Shown piece after piece: positions 6,060 to 12,527 of a stretch of DNA of 32,189 nt. Source of the stretch: a virus. Each line of letters starts with the position of its first letter. Within the stretch, counting starts at the first letter, position 1. Both the position numbers and the translations under genes were made by a program. Below the pieces are notes generated by a model. That model saw only the letters and a list, made by a program, of their open reading frames with translations. It searched no databases and was not told the origin of the DNA. The stretch lies in the IMG/VR virus record IMGVR_UViG_3300007038_000005, positions 1 to 32,189 of that record, one strand, 5' to 3'.

Positions 6060-6380
6060 ATGCCGAAGAAAGCGTACGTACAACCTCAATCTATCCGGGA
6101 GCTGCTCAGGCTCAAGGGCGACAACAAGTTCAAGACAGCCGAGCTTATGGGCATATCGGACTCGGCTCTTCATGACTACTTGAAGCAGGATCGAGCCCCG
6201 GTCAATGTGGACAAGCTGGCAGCCTACATCGCAGCCGAGACCCGACATGGCACGCCCAACGCCGGCGAGAAGAAGCACCTTCTCGTTGTGAGGGCGCACA
6301 CCGATGAACTCGAGCTCATCAAGATTTTCCTCAAGGGCCTGAACGAGCGGGGCACGAGGTACGTCGAGTTTGTCGACTGA
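6060..6380 (+). CDS. Small helix-turn-helix protein, probable DNA-binding regulator
   Basis: 106 residues from ATG 6060; the ribosome binding site is weak. Residues about 8-57 read as a Cro/CI-like fold: a first helix (SIRELLRLKG), a turn-helix pair (KTAELMGISDSALHDYLKQ) and a following helix (NVDKLAAYIAAE). The C-terminal 35 residues form a small mixed domain (HLLVVRAHTDELELIKIFLK). It lies directly before the MoxR gene and could control this block or the control region at 1-857. The HTH assignment is by pattern only; its operator is unknown. Confidence 0.6.
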   Translation: MPKKAYVQPQSIRELLRLKGDNKFKTAELMGISDSALHDYLKQDRAPVNVDKLAAYIAAETRHGTPNAGEKKHLLVVRAHTDELELIKIFLKGLNERGTRYVEFVD

Positions 6381-6421
6381 ACCAACCACCCAACCACCCA
6401 ATCACCCAACCACCCAACCAA
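6381..6421 (+). repeat. G-less CCCAACCA spacer repeat
   Basis: After the stop at 6378-6380, about 40 bases consist of repeated CCCAACCA/CCCAATCA units containing no G, ending at the AAGGAGC ribosome binding site of the MoxR gene. Such a leader cannot fold and leaves the ribosome binding site accessible. A shorter relative (CACCCAACCACCCCAC) precedes the gene at 9081. Confidence 0.8.
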
Positions 6422-6431
6422 GGAGCATATA

Positions 6432-7580
6432 ATGCAGCTTCACACTTTCCGCAAAACCGCCGCGACTCTCTTCGCAACCGGCAACGCTGTCGAGATCGTC
6501 GGTGGGCCCGGCATCGGCAAGTCGTCCATCATACGCGAGGTCGCGCAGGACCTGTCGCATGACGATCCGTTCGGGCTGGTGACGTACATTCTGTCGCAGA
6601 TGGACCCCATCGACATGCGCGGGTTCGTCTTCCCCGTCAAGAAGGAGGAGGAGGGCAAGAACGACCTGGTTGCAAAGACCACCAAGCCCATCGTCTGGCC
6701 GGAGGCGCACAACGTGGAAGTCTTCCATGGCGGCGAGATGGTGGCTCGCAACGGAGTAGTCCTCAAGGAAGGCTACAACGGGCCACTGATCCCCGAACGT
6801 GGCATGATGCTTCTGGATGAGTTCGCACAGGCTGGCCAGGATGTCCAGAAGGCTGCTTCGCAGCTCATTCTGGACAAGCGCATCGGTGAGTTCACGCTCC
6901 CAGACAACTGGGTCGTGTGGTCGGCTGGCAACCGGACCACTGACCGGTCCGGGGTTCAGAAGCGCCTGGCATTCGTCAGGAACCGCATGCTCGAGATCGA
7001 AATCGAACCCACGTTCGAGTCGTTCCAGCGTTTCGCGAACAAGGCCGGGGTGCATCCCCTGACCATCACGTTCGCGAAACGCTACCCGGCGCATGTGTTC
7101 CGCGATTCCGTGCCTTCGCAGGACGGCCCCTTCTGCACACCCCGCAGTCTCGTGCTGTGCAGCCAGAACCTCGAAGATCTCAGGACCAAGGACATGCACG
7201 AGATGCACCTGCCCGATGGCGAGATCGCCCTGGAGGTGGCCAAGGGGTGGCTCGGAGAGTCGGTGGCTGTCGACCTCATGAGCCATATCCGGCTGGGTAA
7301 CGAGTTGCCGGAGATCGAGGACGTCGAGAAAAAACCACAGTCTGTTCACGTGCCCGAAAGGCCGGATGCACAGTTCGTGATGGCCAACATGCTGGCACAT
7401 CACGTGACCAAGAAGCGGGCCAAGCCGTTCCTCGACTACATGAAGCGGCTGGGGGTCGAGATGCAGGCTCTCTTCGTATCCGCCGCTGCGTCCAGGAACC
7501 CGATGATCCTCGGCGATCCCGAATATCAGAAGTGGATCGAGGCCAACCAGGAACTCCAACTGGCTGCTAGCGCGGCGTAA
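6432..7580 (+). CDS. MoxR-type AAA+ ATPase
   Basis: 382 residues from ATG 6432, behind AAGGAG. Visible motifs are Walker A GGPGIGKSS (K30), Walker B MMLLDEFA (D129, E130), a sensor-1 VWSAGN near residue 160, and a downstream arginine-rich FVRNRMLEIEIEP. This order fits the MoxR/RavA branch of AAA+ ATPases, which work as chaperones that remodel or activate partners, commonly together with a VWA-domain protein. Such a partner is encoded at 10165. Length is normal for the family (about 300-400), so it looks intact. The substrate is unknown; acting in the cytoplasm on a phage or host complex is inferred. Similar ATPase/VWA pairs occur in other phages, including N4-like ones. Confidence 0.85.
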   Translation: MQLHTFRKTAATLFATGNAVEIVGGPGIGKSSIIREVAQDLSHDDPFGLVTYILSQMDPIDMRGFVFPVKKEEEGKNDLVAKTTKPIVWPEAHNVEVFHGGEMVARNGVVLKEGYNGPLIPERGMMLLDEFAQAGQDVQKAASQLILDKRIGEFTLPDNWVVWSAGNRTTDRSGVQKRLAFVRNRMLEIEIEPTFESFQRFANKAGVHPLTITFAKRYPAHVFRDSVPSQDGPFCTPRSLVLCSQNLEDLRTKDMHEMHLPDGEIALEVAKGWLGESVAVDLMSHIRLGNELPEIEDVEKKPQSVHVPERPDAQFVMANMLAHHVTKKRAKPFLDYMKRLGVEMQALFVSAAASRNPMILGDPEYQKWIEANQELQLAASAA

Positions 7581-7585
7581 ACATC

Positions 7586-7609
7586 AGGCCGGGCCTTCGG
7601 GCCCGGCCT
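7586..7609 (+). repeat. GC-rich stem-loop with a UUCG tetraloop
   Basis: A perfect 10-bp stem (AGGCCGGGCC at 7586-7595; GGCCCGGCCT at 7600-7609) closes a C(UUCG)G tetraloop, one of the most stable RNA loops. It starts 6 bases after the MoxR stop and has no U-run, so it is more likely an mRNA-stabilising or processing element than a terminator. Confidence 0.8.
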
Positions 7610-7638
7610 CCACACATCTGCAATTACAGGAGGATAAT

Positions 7639-7953
7639 ATGAGCCAAGAAGAAGATGGATCCGTGCCACAAGTGGTGGCTTATGAGGCTCAGGTGTCGAG
7701 CCTCATCGTCGCGCTGGTGTACGCAGCCGACCTTCGAGGCGATCCCAACTTCGGCGAAAACTCGCTGTCCCAGAAATTCTGCAAAGCTTTCGCAGACAAG
7801 GTCATGGAGACCAGGGACGACGAAAAACTCCGCGAGGAAATGGGCTCAACGTTGATGACTATCATCAGGGGGAGAGAAAATCGCGAAGTCGTAACCATGC
7901 TCACCGGCCTGCGCAAGCTCCAGGAAATCGTCCGTGTAAAGGTCGTCTACTGA
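7639..7953 (+). CDS. Small protein of unknown function (104 aa)
   Basis: ATG 7639 with a strong ACAGGAGG. The product is predicted mostly helical, with an acidic N-terminus (MSQEEDGSVPQ) and two amphipathic stretches (AQVSSLIVALVYAADL; VVTMLTGLRKLQEIVRVK). It lies between the MoxR gene and an unknown gene of the same block, bracketed by two stem-loops, so it may be expressed at its own level. No family is recognised. Confidence 0.65.
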   Translation: MSQEEDGSVPQVVAYEAQVSSLIVALVYAADLRGDPNFGENSLSQKFCKAFADKVMETRDDEKLREEMGSTLMTIIRGRENREVVTMLTGLRKLQEIVRVKVVY

Positions 7954-7957
7954 AGAA

Positions 7958-7990
7958 ACACGCGCGGAGGACTTGTACCCCCGCGCGTGT
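7958..7990 (+). repeat. GC-rich stem-loop
   Basis: ACACGCGCGG (7958-7967) and CCGCGCGTGT (7981-7990) form a perfect 10-bp stem with a 13-base loop, starting 5 bases after the stop at 7953. There is no U-run. It marks the boundary before the 88-base gap that holds the promoter-like TAATATAGGGGGG. Confidence 0.75.
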
Positions 7991-8035
7991 AACATTCCCA
8001 TCACCACATGGAGCATATCTGCCGATACACAACTC

Positions 8036-8046
8036 TAATATAGGGG
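8036..8046 (+). promoter_or_regulatory. TAATATAG-GGG promoter-like site
   Basis: TAATATAG at 8036-8043 runs into a run of G. The same 8-mer ends both copies of the leader repeat (42-49 and 94-101), where the following bases differ. It lies in one of the longer gaps in the block, 33-43 bp before the gene at 8079. It could be an internal promoter; the shared sequence is too short to be sure. Confidence 0.25.
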
Positions 8047-8078
8047 GGTGTTTACGGCGTGTCAACAAGAGGATCAAA

Positions 8079-9041
8079 ATGAAAAAAGAACACCACATTT
8101 CGGACAGGTTCTACAGCTGGGCCGCTGAGAACGTTGAGTACAAAATCATGCCGATGCGTCCCCCGCTTGAAGAGGAAACGCATCGTAGCAAAATGATCTA
8201 CGCCTATGGCCGGATGGGCGGTGCGATCTATGCCGACCGGGCTTCTCCGGCTCTGGCGTACGTTGCAAGGCCGGGCATCGAAACGATCCGATCGCAGTAT
8301 CACTATGAGACTTTCGTCACGCCAGCTGGCACAGAAATACAAGGGCTCGTGCCGGAGATTATCAGCATGCCTGATAGTGCCATAACAGCAGCCTACAACT
8401 CTTTGGGCAAGATGAAGGCTACGCTGATGAACTGCGGGAAGGAGGACGACACTGGCAACAGGCTGGTACGAATGGTACTCGATACTGCCAAGAAGGCCGC
8501 CAAGGATCATCGCAAGCTGAGCGATGAAGAGAAAAGGGTGGTATGGGGCCGGCTGTTGGACGTGCTTCACCCCAAGTTCGACAACGTCGAAAACGTTTAC
8601 GCCGCCGCTTTTCAACAGATAGGAGGCTACAATTCGATACACGAGGACCAGCCCCTGTTCGAACGAATAAAGACCATCGGATCGGCGCTGGAGTTCCTGA
8701 CGGACTTCCACATAGTTTCTACTTCCAAGCAGAAAGGAGACATGGAAAATACCGCAACGATCAAGGCATGCCGCTTGGTCGAGGATCTGGGAAATGAATC
8801 TGCAAAGATACCAGAAAAGCACTACGCACTCGTACTGATCAATGCGTGCATCTATGCGAAAGTGATCTACGAGCTCAGCTTCCAAGCCGTGCGGCACCAC
8901 AAAGGCTTTGGCGGGTCGAGTGTTTCAGCACCCAATGTCCAGAAAGACTGTGAAAGCCTGGTGCTGCCCGTTGAGTTCGATCAGGGTCTCTTCGAAGAAG
9001 GCGAGAAGAGGGTTCTCACCGCCTTGCTGAAGAGAGCCTGA
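8079..9041 (+). CDS. Protein of unknown function in the MoxR-VWA block
   Basis: 320 residues from ATG 8079, with AAGAGGA upstream. No signal peptide or membrane segment is seen. The middle is helical and charged (KKAAKDHRKLSDEEKRVVWG), with a later hydrophobic helix (ALVLINACIYAKVIYELSFQ). Cysteines are few and scattered. It sits between the MoxR ATPase and the DUF3150-like and VWA proteins, so a role in the same complex is plausible but not shown. I recognise no family. Confidence 0.7.
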   Translation: MKKEHHISDRFYSWAAENVEYKIMPMRPPLEEETHRSKMIYAYGRMGGAIYADRASPALAYVARPGIETIRSQYHYETFVTPAGTEIQGLVPEIISMPDSAITAAYNSLGKMKATLMNCGKEDDTGNRLVRMVLDTAKKAAKDHRKLSDEEKRVVWGRLLDVLHPKFDNVENVYAAAFQQIGGYNSIHEDQPLFERIKTIGSALEFLTDFHIVSTSKQKGDMENTATIKACRLVEDLGNESAKIPEKHYALVLINACIYAKVIYELSFQAVRHHKGFGGSSVSAPNVQKDCESLVLPVEFDQGLFEEGEKRVLTALLKRA

Positions 9042-9080
9042 TCAAGTCACCCAACCACCCCACTTAGTAAAGGAGCAACT

Positions 9081-9983
9081 ATGACTGTCGATATCAATGA
9101 AGCAATCCGGCAATCCGCAATGATCGCCGGTGTCCACACGTCGTCCTGGACTGCACGGGCGAAAGACACCAAGGCAGCGATCTCGGCTGCCCAGGCTGTC
9201 GGTGCCGCCGCTGGAGCGTACACCACGCACAAGAACCTAATGTACGGACACGACAAGCGTCTAAAGGCCGTACGCGCGGCGCAGGCCAACGCGAGGAATA
9301 TCCACACGGAGATGACCCTGCCCTGGGGCTCTGAGTCCGCTGGCAAGGGCTTGCGGATGCTCCCCGTGGTGAACTTCGAAGACTACATGAAGAGGGTCGG
9401 CAAGGCCCGCGACGAGTTCCATGAGGCATTGAAAGAGTTTCTCGATCACTACGCGGACGACTCCGCGCAGGCGGCGGAGAAGCTCAACCTCAGCGGCAAC
9501 GAGTTGCTGATGTACCCGAAGGCCGAGAAGCTCAGGGATGCATTCAAGGTCCGGGTCGAGATCCAGCCCATACCGGCGGGGACTTCGTTCCAGGGCCTGC
9601 CGCCGGGCGTGTCCCAGCAGCTCTCCGAAGCCTACGAGGATCGCATGACCGAGAAGGTCAGGCAGGCAATGACCACGGCCTACGAGCGCACGAAGGTCAC
9701 TCTGGAGTCCTTCGCGAACCGCGTGCAGGGTGACCGGATGCGTACCTCGTCCTGGACCATGGTCGAAGACCTGCCGAGGATGCTGAGGCACTTCAACCTC
9801 ATGGGCTCGCAGGAGGCAGAAGACTTCGCGAGCGCAATCGAGAGGGAGCTCGTGGATCCCTACGACTACGAGTCCTGCAAAGACAAATCGCTCAAGGAGT
9901 TTCTGGCGGATAAGTCCAACGCGTTGGCAGAGCAGGCTGACATGCTCATGGGTGACGGGTCCGATATGGACATCAGCGAGTAG
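9081..9983 (+). CDS. DUF3150-like protein
   Basis: 300 residues from ATG 9081 behind AAAGGAG. The layout recalls phage proteins resembling the DUF3150 family: an early tryptophan plus basic stretch (SSWTARAKDTKAA), a 'LPWG...GLRMLPVVNFEDYM' segment near residues 80-100, a helical region (KARDEFHEALKEFLDHYADD) and 'YPKAEKLRDAFKVRVEIQPIP' near 150-175. The rest is helical with an acidic end (MLMGDGSDMDISE). Such proteins are often found beside MoxR and VWA genes, as here, and may bridge or regulate the pair. The family name rests on remembered sequence pattern and gene order; the coding call itself is firm. Confidence 0.55.
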   Translation: MTVDINEAIRQSAMIAGVHTSSWTARAKDTKAAISAAQAVGAAAGAYTTHKNLMYGHDKRLKAVRAAQANARNIHTEMTLPWGSESAGKGLRMLPVVNFEDYMKRVGKARDEFHEALKEFLDHYADDSAQAAEKLNLSGNELLMYPKAEKLRDAFKVRVEIQPIPAGTSFQGLPPGVSQQLSEAYEDRMTEKVRQAMTTAYERTKVTLESFANRVQGDRMRTSSWTMVEDLPRMLRHFNLMGSQEAEDFASAIERELVDPYDYESCKDKSLKEFLADKSNALAEQADMLMGDGSDMDISE

Positions 9984-10011
9984 ATCGTTTACCCTGAGTA
10001 TACTCTACCCG

Positions 10012-10048
10012 CATTCTAAAACCCAGTGAGCGAGGCGTAGGGTAGAGT
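10012..10048 (+). repeat. Stem-loop
   Basis: ACTCTACCC (10012-10020) and GGGTAGAGT (10040-10048) form a perfect 9-bp stem with a 19-base loop. It is the first of two hairpins in the 181-base gap before the VWA gene and has no U-run. Confidence 0.65.
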
Positions 10049-10051
10049 CCC

Positions 10052-10079
10052 AGCTGGCCCGTAGATCTACGGGCCAGCT
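10052..10079. repeat. 28-bp perfect palindrome
   Basis: Positions 10052-10065 are exactly reverse-complementary to 10066-10079, centred on GATC in GTAGATCTAC. In RNA it would be a 12-bp stem with a GAUC tetraloop; in DNA it is a perfect binding-site dyad. It lies 4 bases after the preceding stem-loop and is followed by the CACAC/CGCAC microsatellite. Confidence 0.85.
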
Positions 10080-10085
10080 TCCCAT

Positions 10086-10153
10086 CACACCACACCACAC
10101 CGCACCGCACCACACCGCACCACACCGCACCGCACCACACCACACCACACCAC
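10086..10153 (+). repeat. Pentanucleotide CACAC/CGCAC microsatellite
   Basis: About 68 bases are built from 5-base units that are either CACAC or CGCAC, in mixed order, ending at the AGGAG ribosome binding site of the VWA gene. It contains no T and only the G of the CGCAC units. It does not code and it separates the hairpin pair from the start codon. Slippage would change the leader length but not any reading frame. Confidence 0.85.
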
Positions 10154-10164
10154 AGGAGTATCAA

Positions 10165-11535
10165 ATGTCGAAACACGAGCAGCATCAGCAGATGCTCAAA
10201 CAGCTCAAAACGGCCATGATTTACCGGGCGCAGTTCTTCGCCTGGATCATGTTCGAGAGATCGAGGATTCACTTCACCGTAGACCACGAGATCCAAGGCA
10301 CCGTCGCCAAGCCTGACGGTTCGCACGAAGAGGTGTCGGCGGTCGTGCCGATCTGGAGGGGTATTCAGGTCCCGACCGCCATGACGGATGGGTACAATAT
10401 CGTGTTCAATCCGTCTTTCCTGGAGACACTCAGCCTCAGTGAGCAGATCTTCGTGGCGTCCCATGAGGTCTTCCACCTCATGTCTCGTCACCCGCGGAGG
10501 TTCCAGTTCTATCAGCAGAACGGCATCGCTGGCCGTCCTTTCAACCCGAAGCTCGCGAACGCCTCGGCGGACATCGTAATCAACAAGTGCCTTCGGGTCG
10601 CTGGCATAGGTGCTCAGCCCAAAGATGGCATCGACATGGAGGAGGAGCTTGTAAACGAGTACAACTACCAGGTAACTGGTACGGAACCGTGGGAAGACGT
10701 CTACAAGATCCTGGACCAAAGCGAGGAGAAGTCAGGGTCTTGTGGGGGCAATGGCGACGATGATGGTGATGGCCAAGGCAAGGGCCAAGGCAAGGGCCAA
10801 GGCAAGGGCCAAGGCGATAGCGGCGCAGTTCCAGAAGGCTACGAGCAAGACGTCGGGTCGCCTCAGACCGCTGAAGGCCAGGAAGCTGCTGAGACGGAGA
10901 TGAAGACCACTATGAAGTCGGCTGCCCAAGCGAGCAAGTCTCGTGGCACGATGCCCGGCGTTCTCAAGACGCTGGTTGACGAGTTCGTGGAATCCAAGGT
11001 GCCGTGGCAGGAGGTATTGGCGAACAACATCAAGTCCAACGCCGACCCCGACCAGTACGACTGGTCGAGACCTAACCGTCGCCGTATCGTATCGCCCGGC
11101 ATTTACATGCCCAGAAGGGTCAGCATGTCGACGGGCCATGTGGTCGCTTCCGTTGATACGTCCGGGTCTGTCTCGAACGAGGAGCTGAGGGCGGGCGTCA
11201 GCGAACTCTCTTCCATCTTGTCGGAGTGCAGACCGGAAAGCCTTCACGTGATCTGGTGTGATGCCAAGGTCGATCGGTGTGACGAACTCGACACCCCGGA
11301 AGATCTCGCACACGTCACCAGAGTAAGGGGTATCGGGGGCCGTGGTGGCACGTCTTTCATCCCGCCTTTCGAGTACATCAACGAGCATGGCCTCGACCCT
11401 GACATCCACATATACGTTACGGACGGGCACGCACCTTTCCCCGACGAGCACCTCAGTCAGGTTGACACCATGATCTGGCTGATAACCACAAGCGTGGTGG
11501 CGCCTTTCGGGGACACCATACACCTGGAGGTCTGA
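10165..11535 (+). CDS. Metallopeptidase-like/VWA domain protein (DUF2201-type)
   Basis: 456 residues from ATG 10165 (AGGAG upstream). Residues about 20-170 carry the 'putative metallopeptidase' domain of DUF2201 proteins with HEVFH (H100, E101, H104), a canonical HExxH zinc site. Residues about 195-225 are a low-complexity G-K-G-Q linker. From about 325 to the end is a VWA-like domain with the MIDAS sequence DTSGS (D331), GGRGGTSF (about 390-398) and YVTDG (about 416-420). VWA proteins of this type partner MoxR ATPases, and the MoxR gene lies 2.6 kb upstream. The metal sites look complete, so both metal-dependent binding and peptidase activity are possible. Cytoplasmic; no signal peptide. The family is clear, the target is unknown. 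Confidence 0.85.
   Translation: MSKHEQHQQMLKQLKTAMIYRAQFFAWIMFERSRIHFTVDHEIQGTVAKPDGSHEEVSAVVPIWRGIQVPTAMTDGYNIVFNPSFLETLSLSEQIFVASHEVFHLMSRHPRRFQFYQQNGIAGRPFNPKLANASADIVINKCLRVAGIGAQPKDGIDMEEELVNEYNYQVTGTEPWEDVYKILDQSEEKSGSCGGNGDDDGDGQGKGQGKGQGKGQGDSGAVPEGYEQDVGSPQTAEGQEAAETEMKTTMKSAAQASKSRGTMPGVLKTLVDEFVESKVPWQEVLANNIKSNADPDQYDWSRPNRRRIVSPGIYMPRRVSMSTGHVVASVDTSGSVSNEELRAGVSELSSILSECRPESLHVIWCDAKVDRCDELDTPEDLAHVTRVRGIGGRGGTSFIPPFEYINEHGLDPDIHIYVTDGHAPFPDEHLSQVDTMIWLITTSVVAPFGDTIHLEV
10772..10815 (+). repeat. 12-bp tandem repeat in the VWA gene linker
   Basis: About 3.5 copies of a GGCCAAGGCAAG unit encode the G-Q-G-K linker between the peptidase-like and VWA domains. The copies are nearly identical in DNA, suggesting recent slippage expansion. 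Confidence 0.8.
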
Positions 11536-11541
11536 CTCCTA

Positions 11542-11567
11542 GCTCAGGCACTCCCCGGTGCCTGAGC
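11542..11567 (+). repeat. Stem-loop after the VWA gene
   Basis: GCTCAGGCAC (11542-11551) and GTGCCTGAGC (11558-11567) form a perfect 10-bp stem with a 6-base loop, starting 7 bases after the stop. There is no U-run. It is followed at once by a CAT/CAC microsatellite. Confidence 0.75.
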
Positions 11568-11568
11568 C

Positions 11569-11619
11569 CATCACCACCATCACCACCATCACCACCATCA
11601 CCACCATCACCATCACCAC
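11569..11619 (+). repeat. CATCACCAC microsatellite spacer
   Basis: About 51 bases of repeated CATCACCAC with no G, leading into the AGGGAG ribosome binding site of the gene at 11634. It lies outside any reading frame. It resembles a His-tag codon run only by chance of composition. Confidence 0.85.
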
Positions 11620-11633
11620 TAGGGAGCTAAACC

Positions 11634-12470
11634 ATGAAAATGAGCTACACCGACGAGCAGTTGGTCCTCAACCAGATCGCCAAAGTCCTCGCTGCCAGGC
11701 ATACCGGCGAGGGCCCTGACATCACCGACGTGAACAGGATCATGTTCACGAAAAAGGAATGGGCAGCAATAAACGTACTCAGGGACAGTGCCGCCAGCTC
11801 CTTAGGCTACGTAAACTACGTAGTGCTCCAGCCGGAAAACTTTGGCATCGACGCGGATTCGGCGAAGCTCAGCCCGTTCTCTAATTTCACACATATCGAG
11901 CTTCTAGTAACCAACTACTGTCACCCATCGGGCACCCGCACCGAAATCATGAGACCTCCTCGCCGCGACAAGTACCCGCAGCCAACACCCACCCGGTCTG
12001 ACATATCGTCGACAAAGGTGTTGAATGTGCATGCCGACAACCGAGCCTACAACCGGGTCAAGAGGTGGGCCCAGCACGAAACGAGAACCTCGGTGGAAAA
12101 CATCATAACCTGGAACATGGTCGAAACCGTGATATCCGGGGCCAGCACCTGGCTTCAGCTCAAGAAATGGTGGCCCCAGCTGTTACAGTTCGTCGTGGCC
12201 AACATCAGACTGCAAAACGCACCGACGTGCGACCTCAAGGCTCTCGATGCCACCAGGGCGGCCAACCCCCCATCCGATATGATGAAAGCAATATCGGAAT
12301 ACGGCAGATTTGCTGCCGGCAAGCTGCTTCAAGGCCATATGGTGAGGTACTCCGGTGCAGTGAAAGGGCCTGCGGCCCGTGAACACAGTCGGGGTATCTA
12401 TACAACCTACGACAACAACATACACTTCGTCGCCCAACACAAGCAGCCGTTGTTTTACCACACGGAGTGA
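11634..12470 (+). CDS. Protein of unknown function (278 aa)
   Basis: ATG 11634 (also ATG 11640) behind AGGGAG. The N-terminal part is mixed, with a beta-like FTHIELLVTNYCHPS near residues 85-100, a proline-rich basic stretch (MRPPRRDKYPQPTPTRSD), then a tryptophan-rich helical middle (STWLQLKKWWPQLLQFVVAN) and a basic C-terminus. No catalytic motif is recognised. It is the last gene of the MoxR-VWA block and is followed by a stem-loop, then the DNA polymerase, so it could belong to either block. Confidence 0.65.
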   Translation: MKMSYTDEQLVLNQIAKVLAARHTGEGPDITDVNRIMFTKKEWAAINVLRDSAASSLGYVNYVVLQPENFGIDADSAKLSPFSNFTHIELLVTNYCHPSGTRTEIMRPPRRDKYPQPTPTRSDISSTKVLNVHADNRAYNRVKRWAQHETRTSVENIITWNMVETVISGASTWLQLKKWWPQLLQFVVANIRLQNAPTCDLKALDATRAANPPSDMMKAISEYGRFAAGKLLQGHMVRYSGAVKGPAAREHSRGIYTTYDNNIHFVAQHKQPLFYHTE

Positions 12471-12474
12471 CCTC

Positions 12475-12500
12475 TGCCCCCGGGGTGAACCCCGGGGGCA
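12475..12500 (+). repeat. Very stable GC stem-loop before the polymerase gene
   Basis: TGCCCCCGGGG (12475-12485) and CCCCGGGGGCA (12490-12500) form a perfect 11-bp stem with a UGAA loop, 5 bases after the stop at 12470. A short TGTTTACTTT follows but no continuous U-run, so termination would be partial at most. Confidence 0.8.
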
Positions 12501-12527
12501 TGTTTACTTTGAGCAAGTGAGGCCACT

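Noticed and set aside
6402-7559. 385-codon open frame on the - strand
   Set aside because: Antisense shadow of the MoxR ATPase, which has complete Walker motifs and a strong ribosome binding site. 17482-18414 (-) is likewise a shadow of the SSB-like gene.
11569-11619. CATCACCAC run resembling a His-tag coding sequence, suggesting vector contamination
   Set aside because: It is non-coding, out of frame with the next start, and matches the G-poor spacer style seen at 6381, 9050 and 10086. No vector sequence is visible.
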